Positions 32,952-41,075 of a stretch of DNA of 64,000 nt are shown one piece after another. This DNA is from Streptomyces sp. CoH27. Its GTDB lineage: Bacteria; Actinomycetota; Actinomycetes; Streptomycetales; Streptomycetaceae. The notes beneath the pieces were generated by a model. That model made no database searches and was not told the DNA's origin. It saw only the letters and a list, made by a program, of their open reading frames with translations. Numbering within the stretch: position 1 is the stretch's first letter; each line of letters begins with the position of its first letter. The DNA is taken from positions 125,290 to 189,289 of the forward strand of contig NZ_JAIQYY010000017.1 in NCBI RefSeq assembly GCF_020181035.1, written 5' to 3'. A program made the position numbers and the translations under genes.

Positions 32952-34730
32952 TCATTGCTTCTTCGGCACCGCCGGAATCCCCAGGAACGGCAGGCGCAGG
33001 GCGCCGAACGCCTCCTCCGGGACCGCCGGGGAGCCGGGCCGCACCGGCTTCAGCCGCTCGTACGCCGCTCCCGGCGCCGGACGCGGATCCTCCTCGCCCT
33101 TGTTGGGCCAGAACGACATCGCGCGCTCGGCCTGCGCGGTGATCGTCAGCGAGGGGTTCACGCCCAGGTTCGCCGAGACCGCGGCGCCGTCCACGACCGA
33201 GATGCCGGGGTGGCCGTAGAGGCGGTGGTACGGGTCGATCACGCCGGTCTCCGCCGAGTCGCCGATGGGGCAGCCGCCGAGGAAGTGCGCGGTCAGCGGG
33301 GTGCCCATCAGCTCGCCGACGTTGCTGCCCGCGAAGCCGTTGATCTCGGCGGCCAGCGCGCTCGCGGCCTCCGTCGCGGCCTTGATCTGCTTGGGGTTGG
33401 GGGCGCCGTGGCCCTGGCGTGCGGTCAGCAGGCCCTTGCCGATGCCGTCCGGTTTCAGATACGTCGTCAGCGAGTTGTCCAGCGACTGCATGACCAGGCC
33501 GATGATGGTCCGCTCGGACCAGCGGCGGTTGGACAGGGAGCGGGCGACCAGGAGCGGGTGCCGGGCCGCGTTCGCCAGCCAGGCCAGCGCACGTGAGGAG
33601 CCCTCGGCGTACGGCACCTGGAGGATCGACAGGCCGCCCATCGCGTTGGAGCCCTTGCCGTAGCGGACCGGCTCGATGTGGGTGTTCTCGTCCGGGTGGA
33701 TCGAGGACGTGATGGCGACACCCTGGGTGAAGTCGGCCTTCCCCGTGCCGTGCGCCTTGCGGTAGCGGCGGTTGTCGGTCTGCGCGCCCACCAGCGCCTC
33801 GGAGTTGGTGCGGGTCAGCTCGCCCAGCCGCTTCGACAGATACGGCAGCTGACCGCCCGTCTTCATGCGGTGCAGCAGGGTCTGGGTGCCGTAGGTGCCG
33901 GCCGCGAGGACGACCTTGCGGGCGGTGAAGAGGCGGCCCTCGCCCTTCTTCTTCCGGTCCGTCGGCAGGGTCGCCACCGCGTAGCCGCCGCGCGAGTCGT
34001 CCGTGACGGACACGACCGTCGTCAGCGGGTGGACCACCGCGCCCGCCTGCTGGGCGAGGTGCAGGTAGTTCTCGTTGAGGGTGTTCTTCGCGCCGTGCCG
34101 GCAGCCGGTCATGCACTCACCGCACTCGGTGCACGCCCTGCGCTCCGGGCCCGCCCCGCCGAAGTACGGGTCCGCCACCGGCTCCCCCGGGCCCGCCTTC
34201 GCCGTGCCGTCGGCGTCCTTGCCGTCGCCGAAGAACACGCCGACCGGGGCGAGATGGAAGGTGTCGCCGACGCCCATCCGCTGGGCCGCCGCCTTCAGGT
34301 GCACGTCGGACGGCGTCATGGTCGGGTTCAGCCGGACACCGAGCATGCGCTGGGCCTGGTCGTAGTACGGCTTCAGCTCCTCCTGCCAGTCGGTGATGTC
34401 CTTCCACTGCGGATCCTCGAAGAAGGCCTTCGGCGGTACGTAGAGGGTGTTGGCGTAGTTCAGCGAGCCGCCGCCCACGCCCGCGCCGGCCAGCACCATC
34501 ACGTTGCCCAGCAGATGGATCCGCTGGATGCCGTACAGGCCGAGTTTCGGGGCCCAGAGGTAGTTCTTGAGGTCCCAGGAGTTCTTGGGGAGGGTTTCGC
34601 GGGTGAAGCGGCGGCCGGCTTCCAGGACACCTACGCGGTAGCCCTTTTCCGTGAGGCGAAGGGCGGTGACGGAACCGCCGAAGCCGGAGCCGACGACGAT
34701 CACGTCGTAGTCATAGGTGTCCTGTGACAC
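32952..34730 (-). CDS. GMC-type FAD oxidoreductase, cholesterol-oxidase (ChoD)-like
   Basis: 592 aa. The FAD-binding fold at the N-terminus has VIVVGSGFGGSVTALRL and VLEAGRR, then GAGVGGGSLNYANTL. A four-cysteine segment CTECGECMTGC (about 205-215) resembles an iron-sulfur ligand set and is seen in ChoD-type members. The C-terminus has FLGGCPIGDSAETGVIDPYHRLYGHPG and VVDGAAVSANLGVNPSLTI. No Tat or Sec signal is visible, so it is probably cytoplasmic. The aldehyde dehydrogenase gene lies 41 bp upstream on the same strand, so the two probably share a transcript. Substrate unknown (sterol or alcohol). Confidence 0.88.
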   Translation of the reverse strand: MSQDTYDYDVIVVGSGFGGSVTALRLTEKGYRVGVLEAGRRFTRETLPKNSWDLKNYLWAPKLGLYGIQRIHLLGNVMVLAGAGVGGGSLNYANTLYVPPKAFFEDPQWKDITDWQEELKPYYDQAQRMLGVRLNPTMTPSDVHLKAAAQRMGVGDTFHLAPVGVFFGDGKDADGTAKAGPGEPVADPYFGGAGPERRACTECGECMTGCRHGAKNTLNENYLHLAQQAGAVVHPLTTVVSVTDDSRGGYAVATLPTDRKKKGEGRLFTARKVVLAAGTYGTQTLLHRMKTGGQLPYLSKRLGELTRTNSEALVGAQTDNRRYRKAHGTGKADFTQGVAITSSIHPDENTHIEPVRYGKGSNAMGGLSILQVPYAEGSSRALAWLANAARHPLLVARSLSNRRWSERTIIGLVMQSLDNSLTTYLKPDGIGKGLLTARQGHGAPNPKQIKAATEAASALAAEINGFAGSNVGELMGTPLTAHFLGGCPIGDSAETGVIDPYHRLYGHPGISVVDGAAVSANLGVNPSLTITAQAERAMSFWPNKGEEDPRPAPGAAYERLKPVRPGSPAVPEEAFGALRLPFLGIPAVPKKQ

Positions 34731-34771
34731 GTGCTCTCCTCGTTGAGAACGGGTGTTCCTGACGGGTGTTC

Positions 34772-36385
34772 CTACTTGAAGCGGAACGCCTTCATCAGCT
34801 TCAGGCTCCGGCTCATGAACGCCGCGTACTTCGCGTCGTCCATCCCCAGCGACGGCGCCATCGGCAGCAGTCGCTGCTGGGCCACGGTCTGGGCCTCGGT
34901 GTACTTGAGGATGCCCTCGGAGCCGTGCCGGCGGCCGAGACCGGAGTCCTTCATGCCGCCCATCGGGGACTGGACGCTTCCGTAGGCGGGCGCGTAACCC
35001 TCGTTGACGTTGACCGTGCCGGTGCGCAGGCGGGCGGCGACCTCGCGGCCGCGCCGGGCGCTGGTCGTCCAGACCGACGCGTTGAGGCCGTACGGTGTGG
35101 CGTTGGCGCGCTCGACGGCCTCGTCGTCGGAGGAGAAGCGGTAGATGGAGACGACCGGGCCGAAGGTCTCCTCCTCGCAGACGGACATGGAGTCCTCGAC
35201 GCCGTCGAGGATGGTGGGCTCGAAGAAGTACGGGCCGATGTCCGGCCGGGCCACCCCGCCCGCGACGAGCCTCGCGCCCTTCGCCACGGCCTCCTCCACA
35301 TGCCGTTCCACGGTCTTCAGCTGCCGCTCGCCCACCAGCGAGCCCATGTCGGCGCCGTAGGCGAGGGAGTTGCCGAGCCGCATGGCCTTGGTGCGGGCGG
35401 CGAAGCGCTCCAGGAAGGCGTCGGCGACCGACTCGTGGACGTAGAGCCGCTCGATGGAGATGCAGAGCTGTCCGGCGGAGGAGAAGCAGGCGCGTACCGC
35501 ACCGGCGGCGGCCTTCTCGATGTCGGCGTCGTCCAGGACCAGCATGGCGTTCTTGCCGCCGAGTTCGAGGGAGACGCCGACCAGGCGGGCCGCCGCGCCC
35601 TGTGCGACCTCGCGCCCCGTGCGGGTGGAGCCGGTGAAGGAGACGTAGTCGGCGTGCTTGACGACCTCAGGGCCGACGACCGGGCCCTCGCCGAGGACGA
35701 CCTGGAAGACGCCCTCGGGCAGGCCCGCCTCGATCAGCAGGTCACGCGCCCACAGCGCGGTCAGGCAGGTCTCCGTGTCCGGCTTCATCACCACCGCGTT
35801 GCCGGCCGCGAAGGCGGGCAGCGCGTCGCCGACGGACAGTTCCAGGGGGTAGTTCCAGGGGGCGATCTGGCCCACGACCCCGCGCGGGTGGCGCAGTTCG
35901 GTGACCTTCGTGAGGGTGGGGATGGCGCCGGTGTGCCGCTTCGGCTTCAGGTACGAAGGCGCTGTGCGGCCGTAGTGGCGGGCCGCGACGGCGACGGCCT
36001 GGACCTCCTCGTGCGCGTGCAGCCGGGCCTTGCCGGTCTCCAGCTGGATGAGGTCGAGGACCTCGGCCTGCCGCTGGAGCACCAGGTCGTGGAAGCGCAG
36101 CAGGACGGCGGCGCGCTGCCGCACCGGGGTCCTCTCCCACATGGCCTGCGCGGCGCGGGCGGCCTCGAAGGCCTGCCGCACGTCCTCGGGGGTGGACTCG
36201 GGCAGGTCGGCCAGCTTCTCGCCGGTGAACGGGGTGTGGTTGGCGGTCCGGCCGGAACCGGCCACGCCCTTGGTGAGCCGGGCCACCAGTTCCGGGGTGA
36301 CCACGTCGGCGGCGGTGCGGGCGCCCTCGGGGGCGGGCGCGAGGGGGTTGGTACCGGCGATGTCCGAGGCCTGCGTGTCCGTCAT
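34772..36385 (-). CDS. gabD2: Succinate-semialdehyde dehydrogenase-type aldehyde dehydrogenase
   Basis: 537 aa. Motifs are WNYPLELSVGDALPA (NAD(P) binding), FTGSTRTGREVA, the catalytic Glu in LELGGKNAM and the catalytic Cys in SAGQLCIS, then EETFGPVV. This is the GabD2-type sequence common in actinobacteria: succinate semialdehyde to succinate, or a broader aldehyde range. It precedes the GMC oxidoreductase in a likely two-gene operon (alcohol to aldehyde to acid). A perfect 24-bp palindrome lies 71-94 bp upstream of the start and probably binds a repressor. Confidence 0.87.
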   Translation of the reverse strand: MTDTQASDIAGTNPLAPAPEGARTAADVVTPELVARLTKGVAGSGRTANHTPFTGEKLADLPESTPEDVRQAFEAARAAQAMWERTPVRQRAAVLLRFHDLVLQRQAEVLDLIQLETGKARLHAHEEVQAVAVAARHYGRTAPSYLKPKRHTGAIPTLTKVTELRHPRGVVGQIAPWNYPLELSVGDALPAFAAGNAVVMKPDTETCLTALWARDLLIEAGLPEGVFQVVLGEGPVVGPEVVKHADYVSFTGSTRTGREVAQGAAARLVGVSLELGGKNAMLVLDDADIEKAAAGAVRACFSSAGQLCISIERLYVHESVADAFLERFAARTKAMRLGNSLAYGADMGSLVGERQLKTVERHVEEAVAKGARLVAGGVARPDIGPYFFEPTILDGVEDSMSVCEEETFGPVVSIYRFSSDDEAVERANATPYGLNASVWTTSARRGREVAARLRTGTVNVNEGYAPAYGSVQSPMGGMKDSGLGRRHGSEGILKYTEAQTVAQQRLLPMAPSLGMDDAKYAAFMSRSLKLMKAFRFK

Positions 36386-36455
36386 GAGGCGCAGGGTATG
36401 CCGGAGGGAACGCTTTGTGTACCCGTCGGTAACGGGGATTCACGGACTGCTCACA

Positions 36456-36479
36456 CACTGCCAGTGATCACTGGCAGTG
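36456..36479. promoter_or_regulatory. Perfect 24-bp palindromic operator
   Basis: The 24-bp sequence centred on TGATCA (36465-36470) is fully self-complementary, with half-site CACTGCCAGTGA. This form is typical of TetR-family operators. It is upstream of the aldehyde dehydrogenase/GMC operon and about 54 bp past the stop of the kinase gene (36533). Confidence 0.8.
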
Positions 36480-36532
36480 AATGTGCTGATCAGGGCGTTG
36501 ACAGCCATCCGGCGTCGGGCCGAACGGAACGA

Positions 36533-37429
36533 TCATTCGAGTCCGGCTTTTTTCGCCAGGAGCAGGCCGAGCGCCGTGCGGGGGGTGCGGCGGCGGGGGT
36601 CGGGGGCGGGTACGACCTCCGGAGCGGGGACCGGCCGCGCGGGTTCCGGCACCGGCGCCGGCGCGGGTTCCGGTACGTCGGGAAGCCCGAGGTGGCCCCG
36701 GAGTGCCGCCGCGACCTCGGCCGCGCCGGGGCGGGCCGCCGGCTCGTCGGCCTGCAACCGGTCCAGCAGCGGGCCGAGCGTGCCCAGCCGTACCGGGTCC
36801 GGGTCCCCCACCGCGGCCCGCAGCAGCGCGCCCAGGGACCACAGGTCGGAGGCCGGCCCGGCGCCGGGGCCCGCGGTGCGCTCGGGGGCGACGAATCCGG
36901 CGGGCGCGTCCGCCGGGTGGCCGTCGCCGGTCCCGAAGTCGGTGACGACCACCCGTCCCGTGCCGGACTCCAGCAGCACGTTGGCCGGCTTGACGTCCCG
37001 GTGCACGATGCCGACGGCGTGCGCGGCACGCAGGGCACCGAGGACGGCGAGCCCGATCCGGGCGGCCTCGGCGGGCGGCACCGGCCCGCGCAGCAGCACT
37101 TCGCGCAGCGACTCGCCCTCCACCAACTCCATGACGATCCAGGGGACGTGGCCCTCGGTGACGACGTCCAGCACGGTGACGGCGGACGGGTGACGCACCC
37201 GGGAGGCGGCCCTGGCCTCCGTGTACAGCCGGTGTGCGACACGGCGGCTGTCCTCGTCGTCGGCCGGATCGCCGGGCAGCAGCGGCTCCTTGAGGGCGAC
37301 CTCGCCGCGCCCTTGCTCGTCCCGGGCCCGCCACACCGTTCCGGTCGGCCCGGACCCGAGGCGCCCGGCGAGCCGGTAGCGGCCACCGATCAGACGTACG
37401 CCGGGCGGGTGTTCGCCGTCTCCAGTCAT
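36533..37429 (-). CDS. Short soluble Ser/Thr protein kinase
   Basis: 298 aa. The Pkn2-type kinase domain has a loose Gly-rich loop (LGSGPTGTV), Lys47 (ALK), HRDVKPAN (His143-Asp145) and DFG (164-166). An unusually short activation segment follows before APE (181-183). The C-terminal third is Pro-rich, and there is no membrane helix, unlike the other kinases nearby. The catalytic residues are present, so it may be active. Its substrate is unknown. It lies between the aldehyde dehydrogenase promoter and the MBL-fold gene. Confidence 0.85.
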   Translation of the reverse strand: MTGDGEHPPGVRLIGGRYRLAGRLGSGPTGTVWRARDEQGRGEVALKEPLLPGDPADDEDSRRVAHRLYTEARAASRVRHPSAVTVLDVVTEGHVPWIVMELVEGESLREVLLRGPVPPAEAARIGLAVLGALRAAHAVGIVHRDVKPANVLLESGTGRVVVTDFGTGDGHPADAPAGFVAPERTAGPGAGPASDLWSLGALLRAAVGDPDPVRLGTLGPLLDRLQADEPAARPGAAEVAAALRGHLGLPDVPEPAPAPVPEPARPVPAPEVVPAPDPRRRTPRTALGLLLAKKAGLE

Positions 37430-37502
37430 GTCACATGAGTACCGTGCGCACCACGCCGTTGTCGAAGCGGGCGGTCAGCGTCCCGTTCCGGACGCGGACG
37501 GT

Positions 37503-38408
37503 TCAGGCGGCCCACCGGTGAAACGTGAACCCCCGAGCCGCCTTCCGCACCTCCACCGCCCCTCCCCCGCCGGCGAAGTGGGCTGGTACGACCAACTCCC
37601 GTTCGGCCGCCGCCCGTTCCAGCACCCGCTGCCGGGTGGTGGCCGCCTGCCGCGGATCGAGGCAGAAGCAGCTGCTGCACTCGGGGCGCAGGATCTGCAC
37701 CGGGCTGTGCAGCAGATCCCCGACGAACACCGCCCGCTCGCCGCGCGACTCGACCCGCAGCACGGAGGAGCCCGGCGTATGGCCGGGGGCGGACTCCAGC
37801 ACGAGGTGTGCGTCGATCCGGTACGCGTCCTCCCACCGGACCGCCTGACCGGCCCGGTGCACCGGGGCCACGCTGTCCTCGTACAGCAGCCGGTCGGCCA
37901 CCCGCGCCCCGCCCCCGTACCCGCCCTCGGGCCCGAAGTGGCGGTCGTCGGCGGCCGGGAGGAGGTACCGGGCACGCGGGAAGGCGGGCACCCACTCGTC
38001 GTCCACAGCCTGGGTGTTCCAGCCGACGTGGTCCGCGTGGATATGAGTGTTGACGACGACGTCCACCGTGCCGGGATCCACCCCGGCCGCGCGCAGCCGC
38101 CCCGGCAGATCGCCGGGCCGCCGGTGGAACATCGGCAGGCCGGGCCGCTCCCGGTCCCGGCCCACCCCCGTGTCGACCAGCACCGTCCGCCCGGCGCTGC
38201 GCACCACCCAGGTCTGCAGCGCCGACACGGCGAGATCGGCGCCGGGCTCCCAGTGCCCGGGGGCGAGCTGGTCCTCGTACTCCTGCCACAGCTCCGGAGC
38301 GCAGTCCGGGACGAGCTGCCGGGCGGACGCGACGGTCCCCTGCCATTCGACGATGCGCAGGACCTCGACGTCCCCGATCAGAAACCTCTGCACGCTCTCT
38401 TCGGTCAT
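37503..38408 (-). CDS. MBL-fold metallo-hydrolase
   Basis: 301 aa. The metal-binding motif THIHADHVGWN (HxHxDH) is followed by GHTPGSS, VGDLLHSP and VPAHF, so the di-metal centre is complete. A Cys cluster (PECSSCFCLDP) occurs near residue 230. The family includes lactonases and other hydrolases; nothing here decides the substrate. It is divergent to an AraC regulator with only 70 bp between starts, which suggests the regulator controls it. Confidence 0.88.
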   Translation of the reverse strand: MTEESVQRFLIGDVEVLRIVEWQGTVASARQLVPDCAPELWQEYEDQLAPGHWEPGADLAVSALQTWVVRSAGRTVLVDTGVGRDRERPGLPMFHRRPGDLPGRLRAAGVDPGTVDVVVNTHIHADHVGWNTQAVDDEWVPAFPRARYLLPAADDRHFGPEGGYGGGARVADRLLYEDSVAPVHRAGQAVRWEDAYRIDAHLVLESAPGHTPGSSVLRVESRGERAVFVGDLLHSPVQILRPECSSCFCLDPRQAATTRQRVLERAAAERELVVPAHFAGGGGAVEVRKAARGFTFHRWAA

Positions 38409-38478
38409 GCCTCCACGCTAGGAGCCGGGCGTGAGCGTTCCAATGCTCGATCGCCTCGACCGGATACGCTGGTGTCTC

Positions 38479-39426
38479 ATGGACGTGGTCAGTGATGCCA
38501 TCTCGGCCGTCCGGGTGGGGCGGCCCTCCTCCAGCCTGCTGCGGGTGCGCGGCGGCTGGGCGGTGCGGCTGGTGCCGTACGAGGGCGCGGGTTTCCATGT
38601 CGTGCTGGGCGGCGCCTGCACCCTGCTGCCGGACGACGGCGAAGGCACGCCGGTGCCGCTGGGTGCCGGGGACGTGGTGCTGGTGCCGCACGGGGCCGGG
38701 CATGTGCTGGCGGACCGGGCGGCGGGCCCGGAGGCGGCGCGCCGGGCCCGCCCCCTGGAAGAGGTGCGGGACACCGATCTGTCCCTCCCCGGAACCGGCC
38801 CTGAGGTACGGCTGCTGTGCGGCAAGTACCGCCTGGACCGCAGCCGGACCCACCCCCTGCTGGCCGAGCTGCCCGAGGTGGTGCGGCTGCCGGCCGGTGA
38901 CGCGGACTCCCCCGAACTGCGCTCGGCGGTGGACCTGCTGGCCCGGGAACTGGACGCGGACGCCCGCCGTCCCGGCGCGAGCCTGGTGCTGCCCGGCCTG
39001 CTGGACCTGCTGCTGGTCTACATGATCCGCGCCTGGGCGGCCCGCGCCCGGACCGCCGACGGGACCGGCAGCTGGCCCGCCGCCCTGGCCGACCCGGCGA
39101 CGGCGGCGGCTCTGCACGCCCTGCACTCCGACCCGGCGGCGCCCTGGACGAACGACCTGCTGGCCGCCCGCGCGGGCGTCTCCCGGGCCACCCTGTCCCG
39201 CCGCTTCACCGCCCTGGTCGGCCGCCCGCCGATGGCGTATCTGACCTGGTGGCGGCTGACCCTGGCGGCGACCCGGCTGCGCGGCTCCGACGCACCGCTC
39301 GCGACGGTGGCCCGCGAGAGCGGGTACGGCAGCCCGTACGCCCTCTCGCACGCCTTCAGCCGGGAGTTCGGCATCACACCGGGCCGCTACCGGACCCTCG
39401 GCACCGCGCCCGTCAGAACTTCGTGA
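38479..39426 (+). CDS. AraC-family regulator with N-terminal cupin domain
   Basis: 315 aa from the ATG at 38479 (MDVVSDAISAVRVGRP), the usual start of this family; a start at 38431 would overlap the promoter. The N-terminal cupin-type domain (about 1-170) is the ligand-sensing part. The two helix-turn-helix motifs are in TNDLLAARAGVSRATLSRRF and LATVARESGYGSPYALSHAF. It is divergent to the MBL hydrolase, its probable target. It overlaps the convergent kinase gene by 14 bp. Confidence 0.9.
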   Translation: MDVVSDAISAVRVGRPSSSLLRVRGGWAVRLVPYEGAGFHVVLGGACTLLPDDGEGTPVPLGAGDVVLVPHGAGHVLADRAAGPEAARRARPLEEVRDTDLSLPGTGPEVRLLCGKYRLDRSRTHPLLAELPEVVRLPAGDADSPELRSAVDLLARELDADARRPGASLVLPGLLDLLLVYMIRAWAARARTADGTGSWPAALADPATAAALHALHSDPAAPWTNDLLAARAGVSRATLSRRFTALVGRPPMAYLTWWRLTLAATRLRGSDAPLATVARESGYGSPYALSHAFSREFGITPGRYRTLGTAPVRTS

Positions 39427-41023
39427 TGTCCAGGCCGTCGATCGCCGCCTCGGCCACCGCCCGGCCGCGCGCGGTGAAGTCGCCCTTGCCGGGATAGCCG
39501 ACGGTGAGGGTGTAGAGGTCTCCGGCGCCGGTGCGGTAGTAGAAGATCTGGAGTTCGCGCGGGCGCGGGTTCTGGCTGTCGGTGGTCGTGTAGCCGACGG
39601 TGTTCCGCGCGGCCTGCCTGCCGTGGTACGTGGCCGTGTCGTCCGGGTGGGTGCGCGCGCCCGCGGGCATGTCGAGGGTGTACTCCCCCTGGCTGCGGAA
39701 CTTGTCGTCGTCGGCGTACATCTGCGACCGCGCGCTGTTCTTGATCTCGTGCGACGCGTCGTCCGCCGTCCGGGACAGGTGCAGGGTGATCCAGACGCCA
39801 CCGCTCCAGTCCTTGTACGTCACCCAGTGCTTGTCGGTGTCGTCCTTGGCGGGCCGGGTGACCTGGTAGCCGGCCGGGACGGCGAGCGTGGCGCCCAGCC
39901 CGGTCTCCGGCCGCTTCGCCCAGCCGTCGGGCAGCGGGCCCGCGAAGGGATCGGCGAGGACGAGGTACGCCGCCGCCGCGACCAGCGCCGCGCCGACGCC
40001 CGCGCCCAGCCAGGCCGTACGGCGGCGGAGGCGCCGGGGGCGGGCAGTGGGCAGTGGCTGGTTCTGCACGGTGTCGGTCCGCACCGCGGGCGCCGGGGGC
40101 GCGGGCGGCCGTACGGCCTCCTCCAGCAGGGCGCGCACCCGCTCCGCCGGCAGCCGCTGCGCGGGATCCTTGTGCAGCAGTCCGTCGATGACCTCGGCCA
40201 GCGGGCCGGTGGCGGACGCGGGCGCCGCCGGGGTGGAGTTGAGGACGGACTGGAGGGTGGCCGGGGTGTTGCTGCGGCGGAATGGCGAGACGCCCTCGGT
40301 GGCGGTGTAGAGCAGCACGCCCAGGGACCACAGGTCGCTCGCCGGGCCGGGCCGCTGCCCCAGCACCCGCTCCGGCGCGATGTACTCGGGCGAGCCGACG
40401 AAACCGCCGGTGTCCGTCAGCCGGGTGTCGCCCTCGATCCACGCGATGCCGAAGTCGGTGAGGACCACCCGGTCGTAGCGGCCGAGCAGGACGTTGTCCG
40501 GTTTCACGTCCCGGTGCAGCACACCCGCCGCGTGCGCCGCCTCCAGCGCGCCCAGCACCTCCAGGCCGACCCGGGCCGCCTCGCGCGTGTCCAGCGTGCC
40601 CTCGCGCAGCACGTCGCCGAGGGTGCGGCCGTGGACCAGCTCCATCACGATCCAGGGCCGGCCGTCGACCACCGCGACGTCGTGGACGTTCACCACCGCT
40701 GGGTGGTCCAGCCGGGCCGCCGCGCGGGCCTCGCGGCGCATGCGCTCGTAGGCGTTCTCGCGTTCCCGTTCGGGAAGGTGCTCCGGGACGCGCGGCTCCT
40801 TGACGGCGACCTCCCGGTCCACCGTCTCGTCGTGGGCCCGCCACACCGTGCCCATCCCGCCGTGTCCTAGCTTGCCGAGCAGCCGGTAGCGGCCGGCGAC
40901 CAGCCGTCCGGTGCCCTCCGGGTGCACGTGCGGTTGCTGTGGTTGCGATGGTTGCGGTGGTTGCAGAACAAAACTCGTCGTGTCGTCGGCCGTGCGGCCG
41001 GTGACTCCCCCGTCGCTGCTCAT
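39413..41023 (-). CDS. Transmembrane Ser/Thr protein kinase
   Basis: 536 aa. A Gln/Pro-rich N-terminus precedes the kinase domain: GHGGMGTV (53-60), Lys75, HRDVKPDN (170-177), DFG (190-192) and SPEYIAPE (211-218). A basic stretch (about 329-335) precedes a membrane helix (337-356). The C-terminal ~170 residues are extracytoplasmic, with WSGGVWITLHLSR and YRTGAGDLYTLTVGYPG, and resemble the same region in the next kinases. It belongs to a tandem kinase cluster comparable to S. coelicolor SCO4775-4779 (PkaI region, spore-wall synthesis), by memory. Confidence 0.9.
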   Translation of the reverse strand: MSSDGGVTGRTADDTTSFVLQPPQPSQPQQPHVHPEGTGRLVAGRYRLLGKLGHGGMGTVWRAHDETVDREVAVKEPRVPEHLPERERENAYERMRREARAAARLDHPAVVNVHDVAVVDGRPWIVMELVHGRTLGDVLREGTLDTREAARVGLEVLGALEAAHAAGVLHRDVKPDNVLLGRYDRVVLTDFGIAWIEGDTRLTDTGGFVGSPEYIAPERVLGQRPGPASDLWSLGVLLYTATEGVSPFRRSNTPATLQSVLNSTPAAPASATGPLAEVIDGLLHKDPAQRLPAERVRALLEEAVRPPAPPAPAVRTDTVQNQPLPTARPRRLRRRTAWLGAGVGAALVAAAAYLVLADPFAGPLPDGWAKRPETGLGATLAVPAGYQVTRPAKDDTDKHWVTYKDWSGGVWITLHLSRTADDASHEIKNSARSQMYADDDKFRSQGEYTLDMPAGARTHPDDTATYHGRQAARNTVGYTTTDSQNPRPRELQIFYYRTGAGDLYTLTVGYPGKGDFTARGRAVAEAAIDGLDITKF

Positions 41024-41075
41024 GGTTCATCCTTATCGCGCCATGAGCGCCCGATCCACAGGGATCGGGAACCGG

